The notes below the pieces were generated by a model. That model saw only the letters and a list, made by a program, of their open reading frames with translations, was not told where the DNA came from and did not search any database. From contig NC_073691.1 of assembly GCF_029784155.1 (NCBI RefSeq), positions 54,321,978 through 54,385,977 of the forward strand: DNA of 64,000 nt. The letters are read 5' to 3'. Below are positions 22,901 through 32,377 of the stretch, in pieces; the stretch's first letter is position 1, and the number at the start of each line of letters is the position of its first letter. A program made the translations under genes and the position numbers. The DNA is from Uranotaenia lowii. Its lineage: Eukaryota; Arthropoda; Insecta; Diptera; Culicidae.

Positions 22901-24030
22901 GACGGCTTAATGTTAACACTATGTTTCAATTTTGTTTTCGTCATTCAGTAAAATTTGGCAGTTTTTAGCATTAATTAGGATATTGAAATGTGGTGCAATG
23001 TCACAGGGAGAGAATATACTTTCAATAATATCGCTTTCAATGTTTGCAACTTAGATTTTGTTTGATTATGTACTTTTTCAAAATGTAGGTCCGTTCGAAC
23101 TAGTATAATCATCACAATAATATCGCATATATTTTTATGAATGCAATATTATTTGCATCTATCAAGCATTTCTCTTCAGCTTTGATAAACAATATATTCT
23201 GCACATATTGAACTTTTTTTTAATTTATCCATCACTGATTTTTTCAAAGTTGTTTTATACGAAAAAAAAGTCTCATTGCCCCAGTGTACCTTATTTTTGC
23301 TCTTTATGCGAAATTTTAGCATCATTTTTTCAAACATAAATTTAGGCGTTTGGCTAGATGAGAGATAAGAACTGAACGCGAAAGTGAATTCTAAACAAAC
23401 TTTTCAGTTTATCATTATTTTCATATATCAGATAAAAAAATAAAATAGCTGTATACATATATTTTGGCGTTTTTTGTTCGCTATTTGTTTGATCAATGAA
23501 TACATTCACTTTTTTTGTTGCATAATTACAGGCGATTTTCATCACATTCCTCGAGAACACTTTTATGTAAAAATAATGCTTAAGTTTGCTATCATGCCTT
23601 GAATGTCAAATTTAGTTTCATTTTGTTGTAGAAAAAGGGAGCACAGTGTCAAACTTTGGGTATCGTATTCGACTGGAAGATAGCACAGCGATGATAAATT
23701 TAGCTTTCAATAAAAACATGTTAATACCTCGTTTAGGCATCCTTTTGATAAAATATTAAAAACCACAACGATGCCAAATTTTGGCAGTAAATTATACCTC
23801 AAAGTGGTATCATTGTGCCCTCAAAACTCGTTTAGCAACGTTGGCCAAACGAGGCATCATCAAGGTTTCAGTGAAACCTACACTTGGTATAATCGAGGTA
23901 TCCATATATGGAAAATGAGACCCAAATTTTGGCATTGTACCACCATTATTCGGGCAAAATGATACCTCATTTTACTTTCAAGGCATGATAGCAAAATTAG
24001 GTATTATTTTGGCATAAAAGTCTGCTCGGG
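19936..24030. mobile_element. TIR-family 'Z' element, about 4.1 kb
   Basis: Left end CCCGAGCAGACTTTGATGCC and right end reversed CCCGAGCAGACTTTTATGCC form about 16-20 bp of terminal inverted repeat, followed inward by arrays of degenerate GATGCC/ATAGCATAATTTGG-type subterminal repeats. The flanks TCT / CTA allow at most a 2-bp CT duplication, so the superfamily is open. The terminus CCCGAG resembles the CCCAAG terminus of the CACTA-like group here. No transposase recognised; the minus-strand frames at 21532-22222 lie inside. Confidence 0.55.
21532..22222 (-). CDS. Unrecognised minus-strand reading frames inside Z element
   Basis: Two frames, 71 codons (22222-22007, MIDSGKLLPSCSSIEKLLG...) and 135 codons (21939-21532, ...RRKLHWFVSPKQRIPINELF...). 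They are separated by 67 bases and sit in a less AT-rich island within the element. Lys/Arg-rich composition and a gap of possible intron size suggest exons of a protein, perhaps the element's own enzyme. No catalytic motif or family was recognised, and the plus strand has a 99-codon frame over the same bases. Treat as a candidate only. Confidence 0.22.
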
Positions 24031-25279
24031 CTATAACTATCATTTTAAGTTAATTGAGGCCTTTCATTTTTGAAGACATTTTAATTATTCAAAATTATTT
24101 TATTAAGTATATGCCAGTAAGTAAGTAGGTAAGTACATCAGTATGACCGATATGCTACACAAGCCGTAAATGTAGACAAATTGCGTACATCTTTCGAGGA
24201 TATGATGGCTACAGCTTTTTAAAAGCTTTCAAATATGGACATTCGATGGGAATTTTTGTTTCAAGTAGAACATTCGATGCAAATTGGGTATGTTGAAAAA
24301 AAAGGGATTTAAAATATGCTGAAACATTTCAATAAACAAACCTCCTTTCAAACTTTTTTAACAATTTTCAACTTGCTGTACATTCCCGGAGCGATCTCCG
24401 TCGAGAAAGCAAAAAATGCGCTAAATTTAGTTCACAAAATTGGATTTGGTTTTTAGCTATCCTTAAAATGGGTCAAATTTTTTGACTACGAAGCAACACG
24501 AAAAATTTTGCGTACCCCATTTCTCGTTCTCAATTGTGCATTGTTACCACAAATGGGCATTATATCATCGTGAATCGACCCATTATTCGAATCATCGCGA
24601 GACTCATTGAAAGGAACTCATGTTGCTCATACAAAAATGAGAATGTATGCGTGATTATTATTTAGGCGTCATTTGAGAAGAACGGCGACTTTGATTTATA
24701 GGTAGTTTATAAACTGTTGTTTAGAAATTTTTTTCTTCAGTCACCACACACAACACTATATAAGATCAGATTTAAGCTTTTAAGCTTTTTTGATCAGATT
24801 TAAGCTTTTATTTCCAATGCTATCAATGCAAACAAAAGCGTAAATCTGATAAAAAAAGCTTAAAAACAAGATTCACTAACACTTAGCAAGAAGATGTTGG
24901 TCATGATCATGTTGGCAGGTATAAGGCATCACAGATTAGAACCAAAACGACGGATTCAAACACGAGAACTTTAGCTAACATCACGACGATGCCGACGCCG
25001 AGAATGTTGGACACCAACATTCTGCCATTGAACTGCTTTAGAAGCAGTTCAAATCTAATATCATCAAAATCGGTTTACATTTGCGGCTACGGGAATAATA
25101 ACACACTACAAGTCAAATTTCCCCGAAACCATTTTTTACGAACAGCTTTGGAAGGTTAAACCGAATAAGGCAGCCGTTACGGAATCACGCGGCGATACAT
25201 TCGTAAGTGCAGATAAGTGTTGTGAATTTAAAATATTGTGCGAACTCTGTATATTAGTTGTAAGTTTTGTATATTCAAA
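24031..25279. other. Unassigned; small repeats only
   Basis: No gene seen. Around 24765-24860 the motif AGATTTAAGCTTTTA and its inverse occur several times, forming a small local palindrome cluster. Elsewhere unremarkable. Confidence 0.35.
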
Positions 25280-25519
25280 TCTCGCGTGAGCTTTCATTAC
25301 GTCGTATGAAACATCTTAAGAATTCACAGAAAACTGCTGCAAAAGTTATCAAAACAAATTTAAAAATATGTATTTTACATATAGAATATGTTATCCAGGC
25401 TACAAATATTCTAAATGGAACGAAGTTGAGACTAGTTTATGTCAGTATTTGTATTTTTTCGCAATAAAACTGTTTGTTTACATTTTGTTTCATACGACCT
25501 AATGCAAGCTCGAGCGAGA
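25280..25519. mobile_element. Second copy of the TCTCGCGTGAGC MITE
   Basis: Begins TCTCGCGTGAGCTTTCATTA like 18137, and ends with a diverged inverse (GCAAGCTCGAGCGAGA). The block AATTCACAGAAAACTGCTGC inside is inverted relative to the 18137 copy, so the two are oppositely oriented. There is no clear TA at the right end (CA instead). Confidence 0.6.
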
Positions 25520-26232
25520 CATACAGTTTTCTGAAGATGACTGAAATTGTCCAGTAGGCCGAAACGCAAAGAAATTGTTATGATTTGATTCAAAAATCAC
25601 CGAAAAATATCAACTCAAAAAGATAACAAAAACCGGCTGTGATCAAAACTCGTTTATACAATTAGGTAGGTATCTCAAAAAGGGAATAAAGAGAGGACCA
25701 ACAATATCTTCACATATCTGTGACCGAGTTGCCTGTTACTACAATCTTCTTTCTGCTTATTGATTCACTTTTGGATGTGAATACATCGAATAATTTTGCA
25801 TAATGAATTTGTAATATATTCCACAATCCACATCACTGATCAAAATCAACCTATCCTAAAATTCCAACTGATGACGTAAGTGTTTCTGATTTTAACTGGT
25901 TTTGCTTTGTCTGTGGTCATGGAGTCAAAAGTCGCATAATTTCCACAAGTTTCACGAGTCCGAAACAGGTTTACCGACTCACCGGGCTATTTCTTCCTAA
26001 CACCATTATCAAAGCCCAAAAAGTATATTCCAAAATTTCAACTTTAAACCGGTTTAGAGCACTGCTGGGGAAATTTTGTAGCTAATTTCAGCATATCAAT
26101 TTGGTCAACCTGCCTCAATGCATTGGGTCGAATATCAAGAAACCTTTCTTTAACAAGAACGATCCTGCTGAATTAAATTAGCATTCCACGAAGCTATTAA
26201 AATGAGGAAGAATGGATTCGTTCAAGGACTCG
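25520..26232. other. Upstream region of the cathepsin gene
   Basis: Intergenic DNA before the TATA box. One GATA-type core (TTATCA) is near 26006. No element ends were recognised. Any enhancer role is speculative. Confidence 0.3.
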
Positions 26233-26240
26233 TATAAATA
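26233..26240 (+). promoter_or_regulatory. TATA box of the cathepsin B-like gene
   Basis: TATAAATA lies 66 bases upstream of the start codon. A start site about 30 bases on (near 26265) would leave a leader of roughly 40 nt. Confidence 0.65.
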
Positions 26241-26305
26241 TGGACTGACCATAGCATGAGGTTTGTTGTTTGGTTTAAGCTGTCACGATCAAAAGAAGTC
26301 TCGGG

Positions 26306-27340
26306 ATGTTTCGTGCCATTTTAGTGCTGGCTTTAAGCCAGATTGTTTTGGGCCATTCTGGGAAGCAGTACAGTACATTCTATGATAAGGAAGATAGCCG
26401 CGATTTTTACAAACGCATCGGAGCGATTGTCCGGAACAGCTCAGCCCCTTGGAAGGCCGGCGTTTATTCCAAGCCGCCGTCCTACTTCCATAGCGGTTCT
26501 ATTGACTTACCACCCGAAGCTGAGGATCTCCCCATCGTGGCCGTCTATGGTGACCTGCAACTTCCGCAAGCGTTTGACGCGCGCACCAGGTGGCCGCTGT
26601 GCCAAAGTATCCGCGACATTCGCAACCAGGGATGCTGCGGATCCTGTTATGCCGTTTCCGCCGCCTCGGCTATGACCGATCGATATTGCATCCACTCACA
26701 TAGGCACGAAACATTCGTTTTTGCATCCTTCGAAATGATTTCTTGCTGCCAAAGCTGCGGATATGGATGTAATGGCGGCTTTATGGGTGCGAGTTGGCAG
26801 TACTGGGTCGCCCACGGGATCTCTAGCGGTGGGCCAATCGATTCCCATCAGTGTTGCCATCCCTATCCAGTTGACGTTTGCTCCCGCACCGGAGGCAAAA
26901 CTGTTCCTACTCCTGCGTGCTCCACCAAATGTCAACCATACTATAACGTTACGGATGATGTGTACGATCGACGCTATGGATCGGTCGCCTATCGCATTCA
27001 TGATTGGGAGTATCACATCATGGCCGAAATCTATGAGAACGGACCAGTTCAGGTAGACTTCGACATCTATGAGGATTTCTTTGCCTACAAGGGCGGAGTT
27101 TATCGGCACGTTACGGGGAAAAAAGAGAACGGCCACGCCGTCAAGCTCATCGGATGGGGTGTAGCGAACGTCAACGGCTATGCGGTCAAGTATTGGCTGG
27201 CGGCTAACAGCTGGGGCCCGGAATGGGGTGAGAGAGGGTTTTTCCGAATTGTACGCGGCGAGAACCACTGCGGCATCGAGAAAGGCGTTTACGCCGGACT
27301 GCCGGACTACCACAAGCATAAACGTATGACAGTTGAATAA
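26306..27340 (+). CDS. Cathepsin B-like cysteine protease (papain family C1A)
   Basis: Intact single-exon gene of 344 residues, close to the usual cathepsin B precursor length. Residues 1-16 form a signal peptide (MFRAILVLALSQIVLG), so the product enters the secretory/lysosomal route. The propeptide contains APWKAGVYSK (47-56), the usual W-K-A-G block. The mature domain starts near LPQAFDARTRWP (86-97). Catalytic residues: Gln108, Cys114 (QGCCGSCY), His277 (NGHAVKLIGWG), Asn301 (NSWGPEWG); GCNGG at 154-158. Odd points: Tyr115 replaces the normal Trp after the catalytic Cys, and the occluding-loop region (about 184-209, CHPYPVDVCSRTGG) lacks the paired histidines that give cathepsin B its dipeptidyl carboxypeptidase activity. 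An endopeptidase, or a yolk-processing protease like mosquito vitellogenic cathepsin B, is possible. It is much less AT-rich than its surroundings. Confidence 0.93.
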   Translation: MFRAILVLALSQIVLGHSGKQYSTFYDKEDSRDFYKRIGAIVRNSSAPWKAGVYSKPPSYFHSGSIDLPPEAEDLPIVAVYGDLQLPQAFDARTRWPLCQSIRDIRNQGCCGSCYAVSAASAMTDRYCIHSHRHETFVFASFEMISCCQSCGYGCNGGFMGASWQYWVAHGISSGGPIDSHQCCHPYPVDVCSRTGGKTVPTPACSTKCQPYYNVTDDVYDRRYGSVAYRIHDWEYHIMAEIYENGPVQVDFDIYEDFFAYKGGVYRHVTGKKENGHAVKLIGWGVANVNGYAVKYWLAANSWGPEWGERGFFRIVRGENHCGIEKGVYAGLPDYHKHKRMTVE

Positions 27341-27393
27341 TGTCGGCATAAAAAATGCGTTAGCTTTAAGTATATCTCCATTCCTCAACGTAG

Positions 27394-27397
27394 TTAA
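27394..27397. repeat. TTAA target site, left
   Basis: TTAA immediately before the G-run of the MITE; repeated at 28127-28130. Confidence 0.65.
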
Positions 27398-28126
27398 GGG
27401 GGGGTAGCGTCTAACGGGTATAAAAAAACACCATTTTCACGATTTTTTTCTAGAGCTATCGTTCAAACAAATGTATTCAAATTTTTTGCATTATACAAAG
27501 CATTGTTAAAAGAACATTTAGTATTTTTTTCGTAGAAAAATATTGAAAAATGAGCCGGTGACGGAGCACTTTCGAGGATGCCTTTTAGAAAACAGGATTT
27601 GCGGTGGACACTGTATCTCAGCACAGAATCATCTGAAGTCAAAAAATCAGAGCAAAATATTTTTAATAGATGTTTTTCTGGACCCCAACGTTTTTATTTA
27701 ACTTAAAAATATTTTTATGAAATTTTTGTGGCTGTTTGAAGTAAAAACTACGATTTTTCACTTAAAAAATCCGCCATTTTTCACCTGTAAAACCTCCCCA
27801 AAGTAAAAAAATCAAAAAAGAAAAACGTTGGGGTCTGGTATTTTATATGTAGAAAATATGTTCCAAATTTGAAAAGAATCGGATAAGTAGTTTTCAAATG
27901 ACGATGTCCACGGACTTTAAAAATGTGCCTTCGAGAAAAACGCGTTTGAAGTTTCTGCTCTTGCTTTCTTGCAGTATTAGATAGGAGGAGATAAAGGCCT
28001 ATAACTTCTACAGTTTTGCTTCAATTGACTTGAAAATTTGACACAACATTCTTGAAATGTTTTACAATAAGAAAATAAAAAAATAAAAAAATCGATTTTT
28101 TGAAAGTGTTAGACCCTACCCCCCCC
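27398..28126. mobile_element. TTAA-flanked MITE, 729 bp
   Basis: The ends are GGGGGGGTAGCGTCTAAC and, reversed, GGGGGGGGTAGGGTCTAAC, flanked by TTAA on both sides. TTAA targeting is seen in piggyBac and Kolobok elements and in mosquito MITEs such as Wuneng. No transposase frame. The 5' end is only about 55 bases after the cathepsin stop codon, so the element may overlap that gene's 3' end. Confidence 0.75.
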
Positions 28127-28984
28127 TTAAGTTATGTAGCTGTAAGTCTTCAACGAAAAATGCAAGAAAAAAATCGAATAATAAATGGTACGTACAACAC
28201 AGTGGCTTATTAATAAAATTATCTAGAAGGCCATATTGTCATGCCAAAAGAAATACTCTTTCACAATCTTAAAAAAAATGTGTGAAAACATTAATCAGAA
28301 ACTTTGACTCTCCAAATATATGTGCTGCATTGAAAATCAAAACCAAGAAAAACAAAATGGAAACCCTATCATTGACCGATATCAATCCTTTCAGCAGGAT
28401 CGTTTTCTGGCATCCCGAAGGGAGCCTGCCTTAATTTGGTCGTTAGCCAACGTCAATTACATTCGTTTCCTTTCGCTATAATATTTCTCCGAATATCACC
28501 AAAACGGGTGACGCCGGACGCTCTTCTGTTGAACCTTGAAGGATAGCATAAAATGCTCCAGGGCTAGATAACTAGACAGTAAAAATCAGGCGTCTCAATG
28601 AGAGAGATGAGGGTTTCTGGGATTGGTTCGATTTTAAGCGTACGCCATATCGGCTGGAATCGATCAGCCATATCGGTGGCTTTAGCTTCCTATCGTGGAG
28701 GAAAAAAAGAATGCAGAATAATGGACACATTAAAAGTTGTCATCTTTCGGGGGACAATTTTATTTCCTGCAGGGAACATTCATAGATGCAGTCCGAAACT
28801 GCTCTAATATTTATGTCGGTAATTTTAATCAGTTTTGAACAGAAAATCGAAAAACCTAGGTATCCAATAAACTTCTGCTAAGAAACTACTGTACAGAATG
28901 ACGTGAAAATTAGCCTTCAGAATTTTTCGGAGCTACAAATTGTTACAAACAAAACTTAAAGTTTAAATTAAACTTAAAATTGAG
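28127..28984. other. Unassigned
   Basis: No supported gene or element. The only frames are short and featureless. Confidence 0.35.
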
Positions 28985-29719
28985 TAGGGGAAGTGTGGGT
29001 AAAATGGACAGGGGTGGTAAAATGGATACCCCCTTAAATCTTACTTATTTCTTTATAAAGTAGTGCAAACTGTATGGCCACCCTATCACAGAATCACTAG
29101 AGGCTATTAGAGACACCCTATGGAACTCGGAGCTGTCAAACACTGAAAATAATAAACAAAATCAAAACACACGTGCACTTTCCAGGTGGTGATGTTGTTT
29201 TCGGTATACAACAACTAATGTTTTTTTTAATGTTAAACGCTTTCCGCCGAGTTTTGTGTACAAATATCTGTGCTCAGAGTACTTTTCAATAGATATCATC
29301 TAAGGTAAGTGTTTTTTTTTCAATAATTTTTTTGTTAAATTTAACTGTTCTCAAAAAAACATTAAGTGCGGGTAAAATGAACACCCTATGGGGGGTGGTA
29401 AAATGGACAGTGTTTATTTTCATTTTAACTTTCCAGATGCCACTAGCTTATGTCAGGAAAACGTTACTCTATTGATTTTAAAGTTATCTGGGACATGTCT
29501 GGACATAACAAATAAAGTTTACACAACTTGATCCCTAGTTTTAGATTTCCGAGTATTAAGAGTGGCCGCATGTTTTTTTTTGTATTACTCGGAATCTGGT
29601 TCCATTGGGTATACGGAACATGCACCGGGAATGTCTAGTCGTGACCAGTCTCTTGCTGTGCGCTTGAAATGAGCACACACAAAAAGATTTTTTCAATTCC
29701 GAGTTATTTGCGTGTCGAT

Positions 29720-30350
29720 AAAGGATGACTACTACCGCAACTTTTGGTCTTTTCTTTGATCTTGGCAACGGCTCCAGACTTGGCCTGTATTTCCAACTAT
29801 AGCTTTCGCACCGTCCATACATACATCAATGCAATTTTCCCATGGAATATTGTTGTCCGTAACATAATCATCAATTATTTAGCTTCAAAATTTCAGCCCC
29901 AAATTTCAGCCCCCGACGCGACGTGGAAGTTGGCAACGGTTTGCAAAGGTCTTCGAAACATTCAGAACCTTGATAGCGAGCAAATAACATCAGAATTGCT
30001 AGTCCTGCTACATCTGTGGATTCGTCAAGCGGCATGTCGAATTTTGAAGTTCTCAATCGCTTTCAACATGTTCAGTCATGTCACAAATTCGCCAAGAAAC
30101 CGTGTTGTCAGACGTGGAAATCGAATTTACCAATTCCACTGTTTTATTATCAACCATGATACGGACGACTTCTTGAATACAAGGTTTGATTAAGTTTTCA
30201 GGATTAGTATGCGCTTCTCCAGCTTTTCCAATCGGTAGCTTGCCAAGTACGGCGCAAGAACAGCCTTTCCATTAAGTGTTTTGCAGTCCTTCAACACAAC
30301 GTTGTTCGATCAAAGCAGTGCATTTTGACAATCCACCTTTCTTTGCCAAC
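29720..30350 (-). pseudogene. Decayed hAT transposase fragment (GTF2IRD2/ZBED-like)
   Basis: On the minus strand several frames together match this hAT group. In order they are TSDNTVSWRICDMTEHV (about 30100), FDMPLDESTDVAG with the catalytic-type Asp of LDESTD (about 30020-30050), CKPLPTSTS (about 29950), and ENCIDVCMDGAKAIVG with the second Asp (about 29800-29850). Frameshifts and stops separate them. The C-terminal dimerisation region is not recognisable, so the gene is 3'-truncated as well as mutated. The related hAT right end lies at 30580. Confidence 0.7.
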
Positions 30351-30560
30351 ATCCCTGCAGGGATTCAACCGCCAGTAAATACAAAGTAAACTAAATTTAT
30401 TCGTTCGTACTGTATGCCTTGTGAAATTTTTTTTCTCATGTTTCGATAAAAATTAAACGATAAAAAAATATCAGAGTTTTTCAAAGGTGGTTTATGATTT
30501 TCGTTGCGTACGTCGCGGAGCACTTTCAAAAGCATCGCGGAGCACCAAGTGCTCCGCGGA

Positions 30561-30580
30561 GCACGATCTGAAAACCCCTG
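30561..30580. repeat. hAT-type terminus
   Basis: Read reversed, the sequence starts CAGGGGTTTTCAGATCGTGC and continues into GC-rich palindromic DNA (TGCTCCGCGGAGCA at 30549-30562), the usual style of this hAT group. The bases next to it (CCTTAGGG) would be the 8-bp duplication, but no second copy was found. The other end is therefore lost. Confidence 0.5.
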
Positions 30581-30614
30581 CCTTAGGGTGTCCATTTTAC
30601 CACCCCTACCCCTA

Positions 30615-30958
30615 AAACTTGAATTTTTGGTGGAAAAAGTCTAACAAATTTAGTAAGTTATTTCATGGATGTCTCAGAAGGAAAATCTGAAGAAATGCAG
30701 GGCTACATGTTTAAAAAATCTGTATCATATGTTGGACAGTTTATTGCGGTTACCTAGTAATGATGTTGTATTTCTACGCAAGTGAAAAATAAAAATTCAA
30801 CACGTCTACACGTACGCCGGAGCATCGTATCGTTGCTGTGTACCTGCAGGAACATTTTACATTACCTATTTTATTCTTACCTGTTTTTCAATCAGCACTT
30901 TTCAGTGCTAAAATTATTTTTATTTTCTTTTATTCAAATTTTTCTCTTTTTTTCCAGC
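30615..30958 (+). other. 5' region of the Jockey-type LINE
   Basis: Sequence between the TA element and the LINE ORF1 start. Its last part is probably the LINE 5' untranslated and internal promoter region, though no left boundary could be fixed. Confidence 0.35.
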
Positions 30959-32340
30959 ATGGGGAAATCATCGGCCGGCTCAAGAGCCGTAAGAAAACAG
31001 ATTGCCGAACCTAATTCAGGTTCATAGCCCAAAAAAGTAGAAATTACCAATTCATTCGATGTCCTTCATAACATCGGTGATGAGGAAATATTCATATTTA
31101 ATTCTGATGAGAGTACTAAGAAACCATCTTCTTCTTATACTCTTAAAAACGAAAAGGTTCCACCAATTACGGTCACGATTCATGACTTCAATGCTTTTCG
31201 GAAAGAAATCGTCACTTCCGTCAAGGATGTGAAGATTTCTTTTCAGATCGGTCGAAGGGGAACTGCTCGTATATTGGCGGAATCTTTCAATGATTTTCAA
31301 AAAATTTTAAATTATTTGAATAATAAAAAACGCCAATTTTTCACGTACGACACTAAAAGTGATCGTCCTTTTAAAGTTGTTCTTCGTGGTCTCACCGGCG
31401 ATCAGACACCGGACGAGATCACAACTGAATTAAATTCATTGTTAGGTTTTTCTCCAACTCAAGTAATTCAAATGAGGAAAAGAACCAACACGAATAATAC
31501 CAGTAGTGTTGGTTTTGCTCCTGAGCTTTATTGGATCCATTTTAAAAAGGATCAGGTTAATAATTTGCGCAAATTCTTGAAAAGGCTCGTCTAATGTTTC
31601 ATTGTCGAGTGAAATTCGAACCATTTCTTAAATCTTCTACCAATTTTCTCCAAAATATTACGCAATGTCGTCGTTGTCAAGCTTTTTGTCATGGCACTAA
31701 AAATTGTAGAATGAATGCCAGATGCATACTTTGCGGCTCATTCGATCATGAAAAATCTAAATGCCTTTTTGGTGGTGATAAGCCACAAACAGAATTTTTC
31801 AAGTGTGCAAATTGCGCAGGTAATCATTCCTCGAATTCGCTAGACTGTCCCATCAGGGCAAAAATTATTGCTTCTAGGAAAAATCCCAAAGTTTCCAGAA
31901 AATTTTCTTCTCCTCCTTCCTCGTTTTCGTTTTCACACGTCAGGCCGGCAAACAACCTGCCTGGTCGCGGTCATCCTCGGCCTGCATTGGAATCACGTCT
32001 TGATAATGCCCGAAGTGATTTTAATGTTACCTGTGCTGATTCTGCGCCACAGACTCGTTGTTTATCGTTCTCAGAGGTGGTTGAAAATGGTTTGCCTTGT
32101 GGTATAACTAATAAAATTGGGAAAAAAAACCAAGTCTCAACGGTCATGTAAAGGCTTGGGAAAGTCCCCGAAATTCAATTTCAAATACCTGTTCTTCTCC
32201 TTCATTTTCTGATCCTAACAATTTTTTTGATTTGGGTGAGATTACTGAGGAAATGTTAAAATTTTTGCATCAAAATTTTATGGAAATTGTGCAACTAATG
32301 TTGAACGCAAATTCAATTCGCTTTCCAAACTTCTTTTAAT
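30959..32340 (+). pseudogene. Jockey/Juan-like LINE ORF1 (gag-like, zinc knuckles)
   Basis: Starts at ATG 30959 (MGKSSAGSRAVRKQ). The frame is open to 31594 except for one TAG at 31025-31027. A 1-nt frameshift near 31592 leads into the frame running to 32151. This second part has the cysteine-rich nucleic-acid binding region: CRRCQAFCHGTKNC, CILCGSFDHEKSKC and CANCAGNHSSNSLDC (about 31668-31850), three knuckle-like repeats as in Jockey gag proteins. A further frame change leads to the C-terminal DLGEITEEMLKFLHQNF (about 32233). Normally it packages element RNA. Here it is broken by at least three changes. Confidence 0.85.
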
Positions 32341-32377
32341 TATGCAAACAAAATTATTATGTCTTTACGATTTCCTC

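Larger units (their letters stand above)
28987..30612. mobile_element. TA-flanked TIR element with hAT relic inside
   Basis: The left end GGGGAAGTGTGGGTAAAATG and reversed right end GGGGTAGGGGTGGTAAAATG are bordered by TA (28985-28986; 30613-30614). The motif GGTGGTAAAATGG also repeats internally (about 29016, 29394). No enzyme of its own is seen. The body includes a decayed hAT transposase on the minus strand and a hAT-style end at 30571-30580. The terminal style is close to that of the element at 41088-41999. Confidence 0.6.

Noticed and set aside
26696..27388. 230-codon antisense frame over the cathepsin gene
   Set aside because: It is a shadow of the GC-balanced protease gene. The plus strand has a full set of catalytic motifs.
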